Assembly: GCF_017592395.1 (NCBI RefSeq)
Contig: NZ_JAGFOU010000014.1
Location: forward strand, 24,467 to 88,466
Length of the DNA stretch: 64,000 nucleotides
Direction of reading: 5' to 3'
Source: Actinomyces bowdenii
Lineage (GTDB): Bacteria; Actinomycetota; Actinomycetes; Actinomycetales; Actinomycetaceae
Within the stretch, counting starts at the first letter, position 1. Every line of letters begins with the position of its first letter. The notes under the pieces are model-generated. The model was not told the origin of the DNA, did not search any database, and saw only the letters and a list, made by a program, of their open reading frames with translations. This document shows positions 7,673 to 15,847 of this stretch, piece by piece. Made by a program: the position numbers and the translations under genes.

Positions 7673-8956
7673 TCACCCCGGGATGGGGCCGCCGTACCAG
7701 TCCTCGATGAGGGCGCGCCCGATGGAGGTCGCCCCCGGCAGGATGATGCTCCCCCGGGACACGGCCGCGCCCAGCTCGCCGCGGGAGACGAGCAGGACCT
7801 CGGTGACCTCCTCGCCGTCGGGGCGGGGGCGCTGGCCGCCCGGAACCAGCCGCGCCCGGTAGCCGACCATGAGGGAGCGGGGGAAGGGCCAGGGCTGGGA
7901 GGCCACGTACTCCACCCGGGACACCTCCAGCCCCGTCTCCTCGGCCACCTCGCGCACGACGGCGGCCTCCAGGGGCTCACCCGCCTCCACATAGCCGGCG
8001 ACCACCGAGTAGCGCCCCTGGGGCCAGGTGGCGCCGTGGACCATGACGAGGCGGTCGTCCTCATCGGTGGCCGCCACGATGACCGCCGGATCGGTGCGCG
8101 GGAAGTGGGTGGTGGAGCACACCGTGCAGCGCCGCGCCCAGCCGGCATCCACCGGGCGGGTCGCCCCCGCGCAGCCCGGGCAGTAGGTCGAGGAGGCGTG
8201 CCAGGCGGCCAGGGCGGCGGCCGCGGTGGTCAGGCCCGCGTCGCGCGCGCTCATCTGCGCCCCCACCGTGCGCAGGGGGATGAGGGGGTAGCGCTCCAGC
8301 AGGCGGCGCAGGCCCGGGCGCCGGGTTCCCGCGCCCTCGGCGTCCCGGCCTCCAGCAGGGGCGGCGGGGGCCTCGGGCACCTCCAGCTCGGCGGGCACGA
8401 CGACGGCCAGCCAGCTGGTCCCCTCTGACCCCTGCGCCCCGGTCGCCTCCACGGCGGCCTGCGGCGCGGCGCTGCCCTGACCGGTGCCCTCCGACGGCGT
8501 GCCGCCCCGGGGGCGGCCCTCCTGCTCAGCCCGCCCGGTGCGGCCCAGGTAGATGGTCGTCAGGCCCTCCAGCTCCTGCGGATCCAGGTCGGCGGCAGTG
8601 ATCCGCGGCAGGCGGTCCTCCTGCGGCGTCGGCGCTCTGCGCCCCTCGGGCCCGCCGGAGGAGGCGCGGGCGGCCGGCGGCTCCCAGCCCGGTGAGTCCT
8701 CCTCCGTCGGGACGCGCCGGGCAGCACCGTCGCCGTCTCCAGTGCCCCCGGCACCGGCCGGGGCCGCCGGCGGGGTCGGGCCTGCTGATCGGGCCGGGGA
8801 GTCGATGCGGCGCAGGGCCACCCTGCCGCGGGCGTCGATGATCACCAGCCGCGTGGAGGGGTCCCGGGACAGACCGGCGACCAGGCCGGGCCGGCTGCGG
8901 CGCTCGGCGTCGCGGCCGTGGCGGGAGCGGGACAGGGGCAGCCAGTCGGTCATCAT
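7673..8956 (-). CDS. nudC: NADH pyrophosphatase / NUDIX hydrolase
   Basis: A 427-residue NudC-family hydrolase that splits NAD(H) to NMN(H) and AMP and may decap NAD-capped RNA. The zinc ribbon is visible as CPGCAG...CTVCST, followed by FPRTDPAVI and a full Nudix box, GYVEAGEPLEAAVVREVAEE and onward. It is longer than typical NudC (about 260-310 residues) because of a long Pro/Gly/Ala insert near residues 60-160. Tandem ATG codons at 8956 and 8953 follow GGAGG on the minus strand. The frame stays open upstream through a 12-bp tandem repeat, which would add MPA(T/A) repeats, but ribosome-site evidence favours 8956. The Rv3199c position in the syntenic block supports the call. Confidence 0.92.
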   Translation of the reverse strand: MMTDWLPLSRSRHGRDAERRSRPGLVAGLSRDPSTRLVIIDARGRVALRRIDSPARSAGPTPPAAPAGAGGTGDGDGAARRVPTEEDSPGWEPPAARASSGGPEGRRAPTPQEDRLPRITAADLDPQELEGLTTIYLGRTGRAEQEGRPRGGTPSEGTGQGSAAPQAAVEATGAQGSEGTSWLAVVVPAELEVPEAPAAPAGGRDAEGAGTRRPGLRRLLERYPLIPLRTVGAQMSARDAGLTTAAAALAAWHASSTYCPGCAGATRPVDAGWARRCTVCSTTHFPRTDPAVIVAATDEDDRLVMVHGATWPQGRYSVVAGYVEAGEPLEAAVVREVAEETGLEVSRVEYVASQPWPFPRSLMVGYRARLVPGGQRPRPDGEEVTEVLLVSRGELGAAVSRGSIILPGATSIGRALIEDWYGGPIPG

Positions 8957-9030
8957 GGCCCAACCCTCCACCGTCCTCGCCGCGGCGCCCTCCAGGCACG
9001 CCGGGATGGCCACGCCGCGGGCCGCGGCGG

Positions 9031-9090
9031 CCGGCATCGCGGCCGGCATCGCGGCCGGCATCGTGGCCGGCATCGTGGCCGGCATCGTGG
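9031..9090. repeat. 12-bp minisatellite, five units
   Basis: Five tandem 12-bp units (CCGGCATCGCGG, with CCGGCATCGTGG in the last three) fill the gap between rbsK and nudC. Because the period is a multiple of three, unit-number change would preserve reading frame. On the minus strand it lies 75-135 bp upstream of the nudC start. Confidence 0.95.
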
Positions 9091-9094
9091 CCGC

Positions 9095-10063
9095 CTACCC
9101 GCGCAGGATCTCCTCGAACTCCTCCTTGGAGGCGTAGGAGGACTGGGTGCCCCGCTTGGTCACCGAGTCCGCCGAGTAGCGGTTGGCCATCTCCAGGGAG
9201 GCGGCCGTGTCCCCGGTGGAGACCAGGAAGTGGCTGAAGCAGCCGATGAAGGCGTCCCCCGCGCCGGTGGTGTCGCGCGCCTCGACCGCCACACCGGGGA
9301 TGAGCCGGTCCTCGGTGCGGGTCATCCACAGGGCGCCGCGCGAGCCCAGGGTGACGATGACATTGGCGATGCCCACCTCCAGCAGGACCGCCGCGGCGTT
9401 GCGCACGTCGTCGAGGCTGTCCACGGGCATGCCAGTCAGCAGGGACAGCTCGCTCTCATTGGGCACGATGTACTGGCAGTCGCGCACCTTCTCCAGCTCC
9501 AGGTCGGGCTGGGCCGGGGCCGGGTTGAGCAGCACGGGGATGGAGTGGCGCTTGCCCAGGGCCACCGCCGCGTAGACCGTCTCCAGGGGGATCTCGAGCT
9601 GCAGGACGATGAGCCGGCAGGCGGCGATGTCCTCCTCGGCGCGCAGCACGTCCTCGGGGGTGAGCAGGGCGTTGGCGCCCTTGACGATGAGGATGGAGTT
9701 GCGCGACTCCTCATCGACGAAGATGGGCGCCACCCCGCTGGCGGCCTGCGTGGGCAGGACATGGGCGGTGTCGATGCCGTTGCGCCGGTAGTTGTCGATG
9801 GTGCTCTGGGCGAAGAGGTCATTGCCGACCCGGGTGAGCATGAGCACCCGGGAGCCCAGCCGGGAGGCGCTGACCGCCTGGTTGGCGCCCTTACCGCCGA
9901 AGCCCATGGCGAAGTCGGGCGCCTCGACGGTCTCGCCCTCGCTGGGCATGCGGGTGATATAGGTGATGAGGTCCATGTTGCTGGACCCGATGACGGCGAT
10001 GTCCTTGCCGCCCCCGCCGGCGCTGCTCGCAGTGCCTGGCAGGTTGATGCGATCGGCTGCCAT
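9095..10063 (-). CDS. rbsK: ribokinase (PfkB family)
   Basis: A 322-residue PfkB-family kinase that phosphorylates ribose or a related pentose with ATP. The N-terminal GSSNMDLITYITRMPSEGET and GFGGKGANQA motif and the C-terminal DTTGAGDAFIGCF motif, with its catalytic Asp, are typical of ribokinase. It is the last gene of the fucP-like/DUF4432/rbsK operon; its ATG lies next to the stop of the upstream gene and is preceded by AAGGAG. The true sugar is not shown by sequence. Because the operon permease is FucP-like, a deoxy or rare sugar is possible. Confidence 0.9.
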   Translation of the reverse strand: MAADRINLPGTASSAGGGGKDIAVIGSSNMDLITYITRMPSEGETVEAPDFAMGFGGKGANQAVSASRLGSRVLMLTRVGNDLFAQSTIDNYRRNGIDTAHVLPTQAASGVAPIFVDEESRNSILIVKGANALLTPEDVLRAEEDIAACRLIVLQLEIPLETVYAAVALGKRHSIPVLLNPAPAQPDLELEKVRDCQYIVPNESELSLLTGMPVDSLDDVRNAAAVLLEVGIANVIVTLGSRGALWMTRTEDRLIPGVAVEARDTTGAGDAFIGCFSHFLVSTGDTAASLEMANRYSADSVTKRGTQSSYASKEEFEEILRG

Positions 10064-10064
10064 G

Positions 10065-11087
10065 TCAGTTCTCCTTGAGTCCCGTGGTCACGGTGAAGGA
10101 ACGGCTCTCGCCCGCCCCGAGCATGATGAGGGTGCCGGCCTCCCGGGCGGCGATGAAGCCCTCGGGCCGGGAGGTGCCCGGAAGGACGAAGGAGGCCACC
10201 TTCTGGTCGGGATTGTGCAGGATCCAGCGCGTGGCCACGGGGAACTCCTTGCCCGAGAAGCGGGTTTGGAAGGCGTGCCCCCCGGGGGAGGCGATCTCGA
10301 AGACGAGCTCGTCGTCGTAGCGCTCCAGGCCGTCGGCGAAGTAGACGATCTCGGGGTCGAAGGCGGTGGCCCCCTTCAGGGAGTCGGCGTCCATCCTCCC
10401 GGCCAGGATCTCCTCGTTGATCCGCTCCCACTCGGGATTGGGGGTCACATGCGCGGGCACGGTGCGCCGCAGCTGGAAGGAGCCCTGGGGCAGGGACTGG
10501 CTCATGACGCCGTCGGGCACGAAGGCGTAGTTCATGTGGCACATGTACTGCAGCGGCATCGAGGCGTAGGCCGAGAGGTTGGTGACCCGCATGCCGATGG
10601 TCATCATGGAGGAGCCCGCGCGCATCTCCACATGGGGCCGGGCCCGGTAGTGGCTGCCGAATCCCATGACGTACTCGTAGGAGGAGACGATCCGCACGGC
10701 GTCGCCCTCGACCTCCAGCCAGGCCTCGTCCATGGGAGCGCAGGGGAACTCCCCGTGCAGGGGGTGGTCGTCCTGCGGCGCGGGGCAGCCGGCGGCCAGC
10801 AGGCCCGCGTGGAAGGCGAAGCAGCCGTAGGTGCCGATGATCTCGCGGGCGGGCTGGGGCTGGGAGAACATGTTGTCCATCCGCAGGCTCACGCCGTCCA
10901 TCCGGGCGTCCCAGATGATCTGGCCCATGAAGGGCAGGACCTCGATCAGGCCCCGGGAGTTGGTCAGCCGCAGCGAGGCCACGCCGGAGGGGTAGCGCAG
11001 GGCCTGGGCCTCGACGTCCTGCGAGCGCAGGACGGTGCGCGGCTCGGTGGTGAACAGCTCGGGGTGCAGGGGGACGATGGTGCTCAT
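10065..11087 (-). CDS. DUF4432 family protein, aldose 1-epimerase-like
   Basis: A 340-residue protein of the DUF4432 family, which shares the galactose mutarotase-like beta-sandwich fold. Visible segments include PFMGQIIWDARMDG, HAGLLAAGCPAPQDDHPLHG and QYMCHMNYAF, rich in His and aromatic residues as expected for a sugar-binding cleft. It starts 4 bp after the permease stop and ends next to rbsK, so the three are co-transcribed. The likely role is interconversion of sugar anomers or isomers before phosphorylation by the kinase. The exact reaction is unknown. Confidence 0.8.
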   Translation of the reverse strand: MSTIVPLHPELFTTEPRTVLRSQDVEAQALRYPSGVASLRLTNSRGLIEVLPFMGQIIWDARMDGVSLRMDNMFSQPQPAREIIGTYGCFAFHAGLLAAGCPAPQDDHPLHGEFPCAPMDEAWLEVEGDAVRIVSSYEYVMGFGSHYRARPHVEMRAGSSMMTIGMRVTNLSAYASMPLQYMCHMNYAFVPDGVMSQSLPQGSFQLRRTVPAHVTPNPEWERINEEILAGRMDADSLKGATAFDPEIVYFADGLERYDDELVFEIASPGGHAFQTRFSGKEFPVATRWILHNPDQKVASFVLPGTSRPEGFIAAREAGTLIMLGAGESRSFTVTTGLKEN

Positions 11088-11091
11088 GTGC

Positions 11092-12471
11092 TCACTCGGC
11101 TTTCTCGCGGCGCGCTGAGGCGCGGTACTCGGACAGGAAGTAGACCAGGACGGCGGCGAAGCACAGCAGGGAGACCAGGAAGGAGACCTGCAGGGAGCCG
11201 ATGGTGTCGGAGACCAGGCCCTGGATGACCGGGACGACGGCGCCCCCGATGATGGACATGACGATGACGGCGCCCCCGGTCTCGGTGTGGCGCTTGTCCT
11301 CGATGCTGTCCAGGGTGCGGGCGTAGATGGTGGCCCAGCAGGGGCCGAACAGGCCCGAGGTGAGCACCGCGGCATAGACGGAGGACATATTGGGCGCCAG
11401 GACCACCCACAGGAGGGTGATGACCCCCAGGATCGAGTAGGCCACCAGGACCAGGTCCTCGTTGAAGCGGGTCATGAGGACATTGGCGATGAACTTGCCC
11501 ACGAAGAAGGCCACGAAGGCGGCGATGACGAAGTTCGCGGCGGTGCGCTCGTTGAGCGTGTCATCCAGGTTCAATGCCAGGCGGATGGTGAAGGACCACA
11601 CGGCCGTCTGCATACCCACGTAGAGGAACTGGGTGAGGATGCCCATGCGGAATCGCCCATTGCGCGCCAGGTAGGACAGGGTCTCGCCGATGGTGGCCTT
11701 GGCCTCCTCATGGCGGTGGTTGAGCGGCTTGCAGTGGGGGAACTGGGTGATGGCCACCACGACGGCCAGGATGACCAGCACCACGATGATGACCCGGTAG
11801 GGCGCCAGGGTGCGCTGCAGGGCGGCCTCGGCCACCTGCTGGCGCTCTAGCCCGGTCAGGGAGGCCAGGCGGCTGTGCAGGGCCTCGCCGTCGGTGAAGA
11901 TGAGGTACTTGCCCAGCACCGCGCCGGCCAGGAACCCCAGGGGCGTGAAGGTCTGGGAGATGTTGAGCCGCAGGGTCGAGGAGCGCTTGGGCCCGATCAT
12001 CGAGGAGTAGGTGTTGGCGGAGGTCTCCAGGAAGGACAGGCCCACGGCGATGGCGAACAGGGCCGCCAGGAACACCGAGTAGGTGGCCACATGCGAGGCC
12101 GGGAAGAACAGCGTGCAGCCCACGATGTAGACGACCAGGCCGATGAGCAGCCCCGTCTTGTAGCTGCTGCGCCGGATGATCCGCGAGGAGGGGATGGCGA
12201 TGAGGAAGTAGCCTCCGTAGAAGGCCGACTGGACGAAGGCCGAGGCGAAGTCCGACAGGGTGAAGACGGACTTGAACTGGGTGATGAGGATGTCGTTGAG
12301 GCTCGCGGCGGCGCCCCACATGGGGAAGCAGATCGACAGCAGGATGTACTGGAACATCGGGGTGCGGTCGAGGTAGCCGTCGGGCAGCTGGGTGGTGGGG
12401 TCCTTGATGAGCCCCCAGGACGGCGAGGTGGGGTGGGCGGTGCCGCTGGGCGCGGCCGTGGTGCTGCTCAT
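11092..12471 (-). CDS. FucP-like MFS sugar:proton symporter
   Basis: A 459-residue major facilitator protein with about 12 membrane spans. It resembles the L-fucose permease FucP: SICFPMWGAAASLNDILITQF in span 1 and a helix reading LSFLETSANTYSSMIGP, the conserved FucP-group segment. It imports a sugar with protons across the cytoplasmic membrane. The start at ATG 12471 follows GGGGAGG at proper spacing. It is the first gene of the operon that continues with the DUF4432 gene and rbsK, downstream of a SorC-type regulator on the same strand. Substrate not determined. Confidence 0.87.
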   Translation of the reverse strand: MSSTTAAPSGTAHPTSPSWGLIKDPTTQLPDGYLDRTPMFQYILLSICFPMWGAAASLNDILITQFKSVFTLSDFASAFVQSAFYGGYFLIAIPSSRIIRRSSYKTGLLIGLVVYIVGCTLFFPASHVATYSVFLAALFAIAVGLSFLETSANTYSSMIGPKRSSTLRLNISQTFTPLGFLAGAVLGKYLIFTDGEALHSRLASLTGLERQQVAEAALQRTLAPYRVIIVVLVILAVVVAITQFPHCKPLNHRHEEAKATIGETLSYLARNGRFRMGILTQFLYVGMQTAVWSFTIRLALNLDDTLNERTAANFVIAAFVAFFVGKFIANVLMTRFNEDLVLVAYSILGVITLLWVVLAPNMSSVYAAVLTSGLFGPCWATIYARTLDSIEDKRHTETGGAVIVMSIIGGAVVPVIQGLVSDTIGSLQVSFLVSLLCFAAVLVYFLSEYRASARREKAE

Positions 12472-12845
12472 GGCCGGCCTCCCCTCCATGCTGGCCGGGA
12501 GTGGCCGGCGCGCCGGGCAGCAGTGGTCGCCTGCGACCCTGGCGGGGTGTGATCGATGATGCGCGACAGTGGTACCACGGGAACTCCTTCGTCCGGATGC
12601 GCGGCAGTGCCTCGATGACGCCGCCCCGGCGGCGCCTTCTGCGCTGCCGGGCGTGACCGGAACGTAGCAATCCTCCGGGGGTCGGCACGAGCCCCCGCCG
12701 AACGAATGTTCCGCCATAGATTCGCCGCTATTGCAGCGAAAGATCCGACTGGAGGCGCCGCGAGGGGTGGGATGTTGGCGCAGAGGTGCCCACTTGGAAC
12801 AAATGTGCCTCACGGCCCTGGCGCCCCGGCAGCGCACCGGGCGGC
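12472..12845 (-). promoter_or_regulatory. sugar-operon promoter region with two candidate operators
   Basis: This 374-bp gap is AT-richer than its flanks. Two 12-mers, GAACGAATGTTC (12700-12711, a near-perfect palindrome) and GAACAAATGTGC (12797-12808), match at 10 of 12 positions and are 97 bp apart. They are candidate sites for the SorC-type regulator encoded just upstream and for control of the permease operon. The site assignment is inference from similarity and position. Confidence 0.4.
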
Positions 12846-13823
12846 TCACCGCCGGGGCGCCAGGGCGTCGTCGATCTCCAGGACGCCGCGCGCGGCCGAG
12901 ACGTCGGTGATGAGCCGGTTGACGTAGCCGTTGGCCAGGGCCGCCCGGATCACCGGCGCCTTGGCCTGGCCCCCGGCCACGAGGATCCTCTGCTCCTTGC
13001 GGCGCAGCTCGGCCAGGGTGATGCCGGTGGTGCGGTGGGTCAGGTCGGGCAGGCAGATCCGGCCGTGGACGTCGATGAAGTGCGAGCACAGGTCCCCGGC
13101 GCCGCGCTCGATGAGGGCCTCGCGCTCGGCGGCGCTGAGCACCTCGCGGCCCAGGTGCTGGAGGTCGGAGCGGATCTCCCCCACGGTGAACAGGGCGATG
13201 CGCACCTGGTCGACCATCTCCATGAGGCGGCGCCCCTGGGGTGCGCGGTGCAGGTCGTTGCGCTCGGCGATGCTCCCCAGCACCAGCGGCATGTCCAGGA
13301 AGTGGAGGCGGGCGTCGAAGGCCCGCGCCATCCGCACGAGGCAGGCCTCCTCATCGAGCCCCCGCTCGGCGGGCAGCAGGCCGCGGGCCATCTGGACGAG
13401 CTCGACGTGGTGGCGGGGCACGGGCTCCAGGGATCGGGCGAGCTCGACCAGGGTGCGTGAGCCCACGACCCCGATGCGGTCCCCGTCGCGGACCAGGGAG
13501 GACAGCAGGGCGGCCCCCTCCCGGCCCAGGGCGGAGCGCAGCAGGTCCTCCCCCGGGCCCACGGGGCTGACGAGCCGGACGTCGAGCAGGTTGAAGCGCT
13601 CGCGCAGGGTCTCCAGGAGCATGGGGTCCTGCTCGCGGGGATCGTGGATCTCGATGCGCACGAAGCCGCGCCGGTGGGCGTAGGCCAGCAGCTTGGAGAC
13701 GGTGGGCCGCGAGACGTGCAGGCGCTGGGCGACCTCCTGCTGGGTGAGCCCGGCGTAGTAGAGCTTGGCGGCATCCAGGGCCTGGGCCTCCTTGGCCGAC
13801 AGTCCCGACGCGTATGCCGTCAT
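12846..13823 (-). CDS. SorC/DeoR-type sugar-binding transcriptional regulator
   Basis: A 325-residue regulator with an N-terminal helix-turn-helix (about residues 25-50: LTQQEVAQRLHVSRPTVSKL) and a C-terminal sugar-phosphate-isomerase-like effector domain. The segments GVVGSRTLVELARSL, GDLCSHFIDVHGR and the C-terminal ILVAGGQAKAPVIRAALANG are typical of the SorC family. It reads toward the FucP-like permease operon and probably controls it in response to a phosphorylated sugar. Whether it represses or activates is not visible. Confidence 0.9.
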   Translation of the reverse strand: MTAYASGLSAKEAQALDAAKLYYAGLTQQEVAQRLHVSRPTVSKLLAYAHRRGFVRIEIHDPREQDPMLLETLRERFNLLDVRLVSPVGPGEDLLRSALGREGAALLSSLVRDGDRIGVVGSRTLVELARSLEPVPRHHVELVQMARGLLPAERGLDEEACLVRMARAFDARLHFLDMPLVLGSIAERNDLHRAPQGRRLMEMVDQVRIALFTVGEIRSDLQHLGREVLSAAEREALIERGAGDLCSHFIDVHGRICLPDLTHRTTGITLAELRRKEQRILVAGGQAKAPVIRAALANGYVNRLITDVSAARGVLEIDDALAPRR

Positions 13824-13875
13824 AGTCGCCTCCCCGCGCTCCGTGACCCGTGCCAGCCTGCCCAGCCTAACGAGA

Positions 13876-14054
13876 GTTGCACATCTTCAAGCCGGATCCG
13901 GCCCCTGGGCCCCGAGTTTCCCGCATGATGTCGTTGGCGCCGCGCGTGAAGATGTGCAGCGGCAGTCCCGCTGCACATCTTCGGGCCCGTTCTGGCCGGC
14001 GGACCCCGAGTTTTCCGCATGATGCCGTTGGCGCCGCGCATGAAGATGTGCAGC
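13876..14054. repeat. two-unit array with GCTGCACATCTTCA ends, second subfamily
   Basis: Two 85-bp units (13876-13960 and 13970-14054; period 94 bp) begin G(T/C)TGCACATCTTC and end TGAAGATGTGCAGC. They share a conserved interior (CCCCGAGTTT(C/T)CCGCATGATG, then CCGTTGGCGCCGCGC or close to it). The interior differs from the array at 450-753 while the termini are the same. The array fills the divergent gap between the SorC-type regulator and nifS and stops 9 bp before the nifS -10 element. Confidence 0.88.
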
Positions 14055-14063
14055 CGGGGCCGA

Positions 14064-14075
14064 TAGGGTGGGCGC
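14064..14075 (+). promoter_or_regulatory. leaderless promoter -10 of nifS
   Basis: TAGGGT at 14064-14069 is followed by exactly six bases and then the nifS ATG at 14076. This TANNNT-N6-ATG arrangement places transcription initiation at or near the start codon, the signature of actinobacterial leaderless genes. No ribosome-binding site is present. Confidence 0.55.
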
Positions 14076-15314
14076 ATGCCCGCGCGCGCCTACCTCGATC
14101 ACGCCGCCTCCAGCCCCATCCGCCCCCAGGTGGCCGAGCAGATGGCGCAGGATCTGTCCGAGGGGCTGGGAGGGTGGGCCAATCCCAGCTCCCAGCACGC
14201 CTCGGGACGGCGGGTCGCGGGGCTGCTGGCCCAGGCGCGCGCCAGGATCGCCCGGGCCCTCGGGGTCGATGCCCATGAGGTGGTCCTGACCTCCGGCGGC
14301 ACCGAGGCCAGCGCGCTGGTGATCGCCGGCCGGGCGCGCGCCGTGCCCGGTGGGCGATTGGTAGTCTCCCCCATCGAGCACCCGGCGGTGCTGGACTCTG
14401 CCCGCGCGGCTGCCGAGCAGTTGGGGGCGGGCCTGAGCCTCCTGGAGGTCGACGGCGCCGGTCGGGTGGTCCTCGGGTCTGTGGCCGCTGCGCTCGCACC
14501 CTCGGGCCGAGGGCCCGCTGCGCCGGTGAGCCTGGTGTCGGTCATGGCGGCCAACAACGAGACCGGAGTGGTCCAGGACATGGCCGCGGTGGTCGACCAG
14601 GTGCGCCGCACCACGGGAATCGAGCGCCCCGGGAGGCCCGGCTACGTGCCCGTCCACTGCGATGCCGTCGCGGCACTGGGGAAGGCGCCCGTCGACTTCC
14701 ACGGTTGGGGGCTGGATGCCATGAGCCTGAGCGGCCACAAGCTGGGCGCGCCGGTGGGGGTGGGGGCCCTGGTGGTCCGCCGCGATGTCGACCTGCGGCC
14801 GGTGACGGGCGGGGGCGGCCAGGAGCGGGGCATCCGCTCGGGCACCCAGGATGTCGTGGGGGCCCGGGCCCTGGCACTGGCGGTGGAGCTGGCTGTCGCG
14901 GAGAGGGAGGAGCAGGGGACCAGGCTGGCGGTACTGCGGCACCGGCTCCTGGAGGGGGCGAGGGCGCTTCCGGGTGCTCACGCCACGCTGCCGGACGGCA
15001 CCGCTCATGTGGCGTCCACAGCGCACCTGTGGTTCGAGGGGGCTGACTCCGAGGCGCTGCTCATGGCCCTGGACCTGGCGGGGATCGACGCCTCGGCGGG
15101 ATCGGCCTGCCATGCCGGGGTGCACGGCCCCAGCCATGTGCTGCTGGCGATGGGTTTCGAGGAGGGGCCGGCCCGCTCCACGCTGCGCTGCTCCCTGGGG
15201 CCCACCACGAGCACCGACGATGTCGAGCGACTGCTCACCGCTCTGCCCGCCGCCCTGGAAGGCGCCAGGCGCGCCTGGGGGGTGACACACAAGGCGGCCG
15301 GGGCACGCTCTTGA
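14076..15314 (+). CDS. nifS: cysteine desulfurase
   Basis: A 412-residue PLP enzyme that removes sulfur from cysteine as a persulfide. The PLP lysine is K222 in SLSGHKLGAP, and the sulfur-carrying cysteine is C345 in GSACHAGVHGPSHVL. The segments TSGGTEAS and AANNETG are class V aminotransferase motifs. In actinobacteria such an enzyme commonly sits directly before mnmA and supplies sulfur for tRNA 2-thiouridine. Here mnmA follows after two inserted genes. It appears to be translated from a leaderless mRNA. Confidence 0.93.
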   Translation: MPARAYLDHAASSPIRPQVAEQMAQDLSEGLGGWANPSSQHASGRRVAGLLAQARARIARALGVDAHEVVLTSGGTEASALVIAGRARAVPGGRLVVSPIEHPAVLDSARAAAEQLGAGLSLLEVDGAGRVVLGSVAAALAPSGRGPAAPVSLVSVMAANNETGVVQDMAAVVDQVRRTTGIERPGRPGYVPVHCDAVAALGKAPVDFHGWGLDAMSLSGHKLGAPVGVGALVVRRDVDLRPVTGGGGQERGIRSGTQDVVGARALALAVELAVAEREEQGTRLAVLRHRLLEGARALPGAHATLPDGTAHVASTAHLWFEGADSEALLMALDLAGIDASAGSACHAGVHGPSHVLLAMGFEEGPARSTLRCSLGPTTSTDDVERLLTALPAALEGARRAWGVTHKAAGARS

Positions 15315-15349
15315 CGGTATCCAGGCCTTTGATGATCGAGGAGGATCAC

Positions 15350-15715
15350 ATGCCAACCGGCTCGAACAGGATGATCGGCGACTTCAGCGACAAGCCCGTC
15401 ACGGCAGGCATCTACGCCACGATCGAGTCCTACGTCCTGTCGCTCGGCACCGTTACGAAGCACGTCACATCCCAGGTGAGCTTCTCCGTCAACCGGAAGT
15501 TCCTGTGGGCCTGGGCCTATGAGAAGACGCCCGACGGCACCCTGTTCCTGAACGTGAGGCTCGCCCGCCCCATGGGAGGTCCGCGCCTCCACCGCGTCAG
15601 CCAGATCAGCGCGAACAGGTGGAACCACCACGTCGTCGTCAGAACGCTGGAAGCCGCGGACAGCACCTGGCTCAGGGATCTCCTCCGCGCCGGCTACGAG
15701 TTCGCCGCCGGTTGA
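15350..15715 (+). CDS. DUF5655 domain protein
   Basis: A 121-residue protein resembling the DUF5655 family: KFLWAWAYEKTPDGTLFLNVRLARP and a C-terminal DLLRAGYEFA segment. The family is of unknown biochemical function. ATG 15350 follows GAGGAGG. It starts 35 bp after nifS ends. Its base composition looks lower in GC than nifS and mnmA, which suggests that it and the next gene were inserted between them. Confidence 0.7.
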   Translation: MPTGSNRMIGDFSDKPVTAGIYATIESYVLSLGTVTKHVTSQVSFSVNRKFLWAWAYEKTPDGTLFLNVRLARPMGGPRLHRVSQISANRWNHHVVVRTLEAADSTWLRDLLRAGYEFAAG

Positions 15716-15847
15716 TCAATCCTCAGCGACGTCACAACGGCGCTCCGGACCCGGCCACCCGCTCACCGATCCGCCGGCTCGCACACGATCGACGAACCGG
15801 GCCGCGATCCATGATGTCCCGGGATATGGGTGGCGCCTCGGAGGGGC

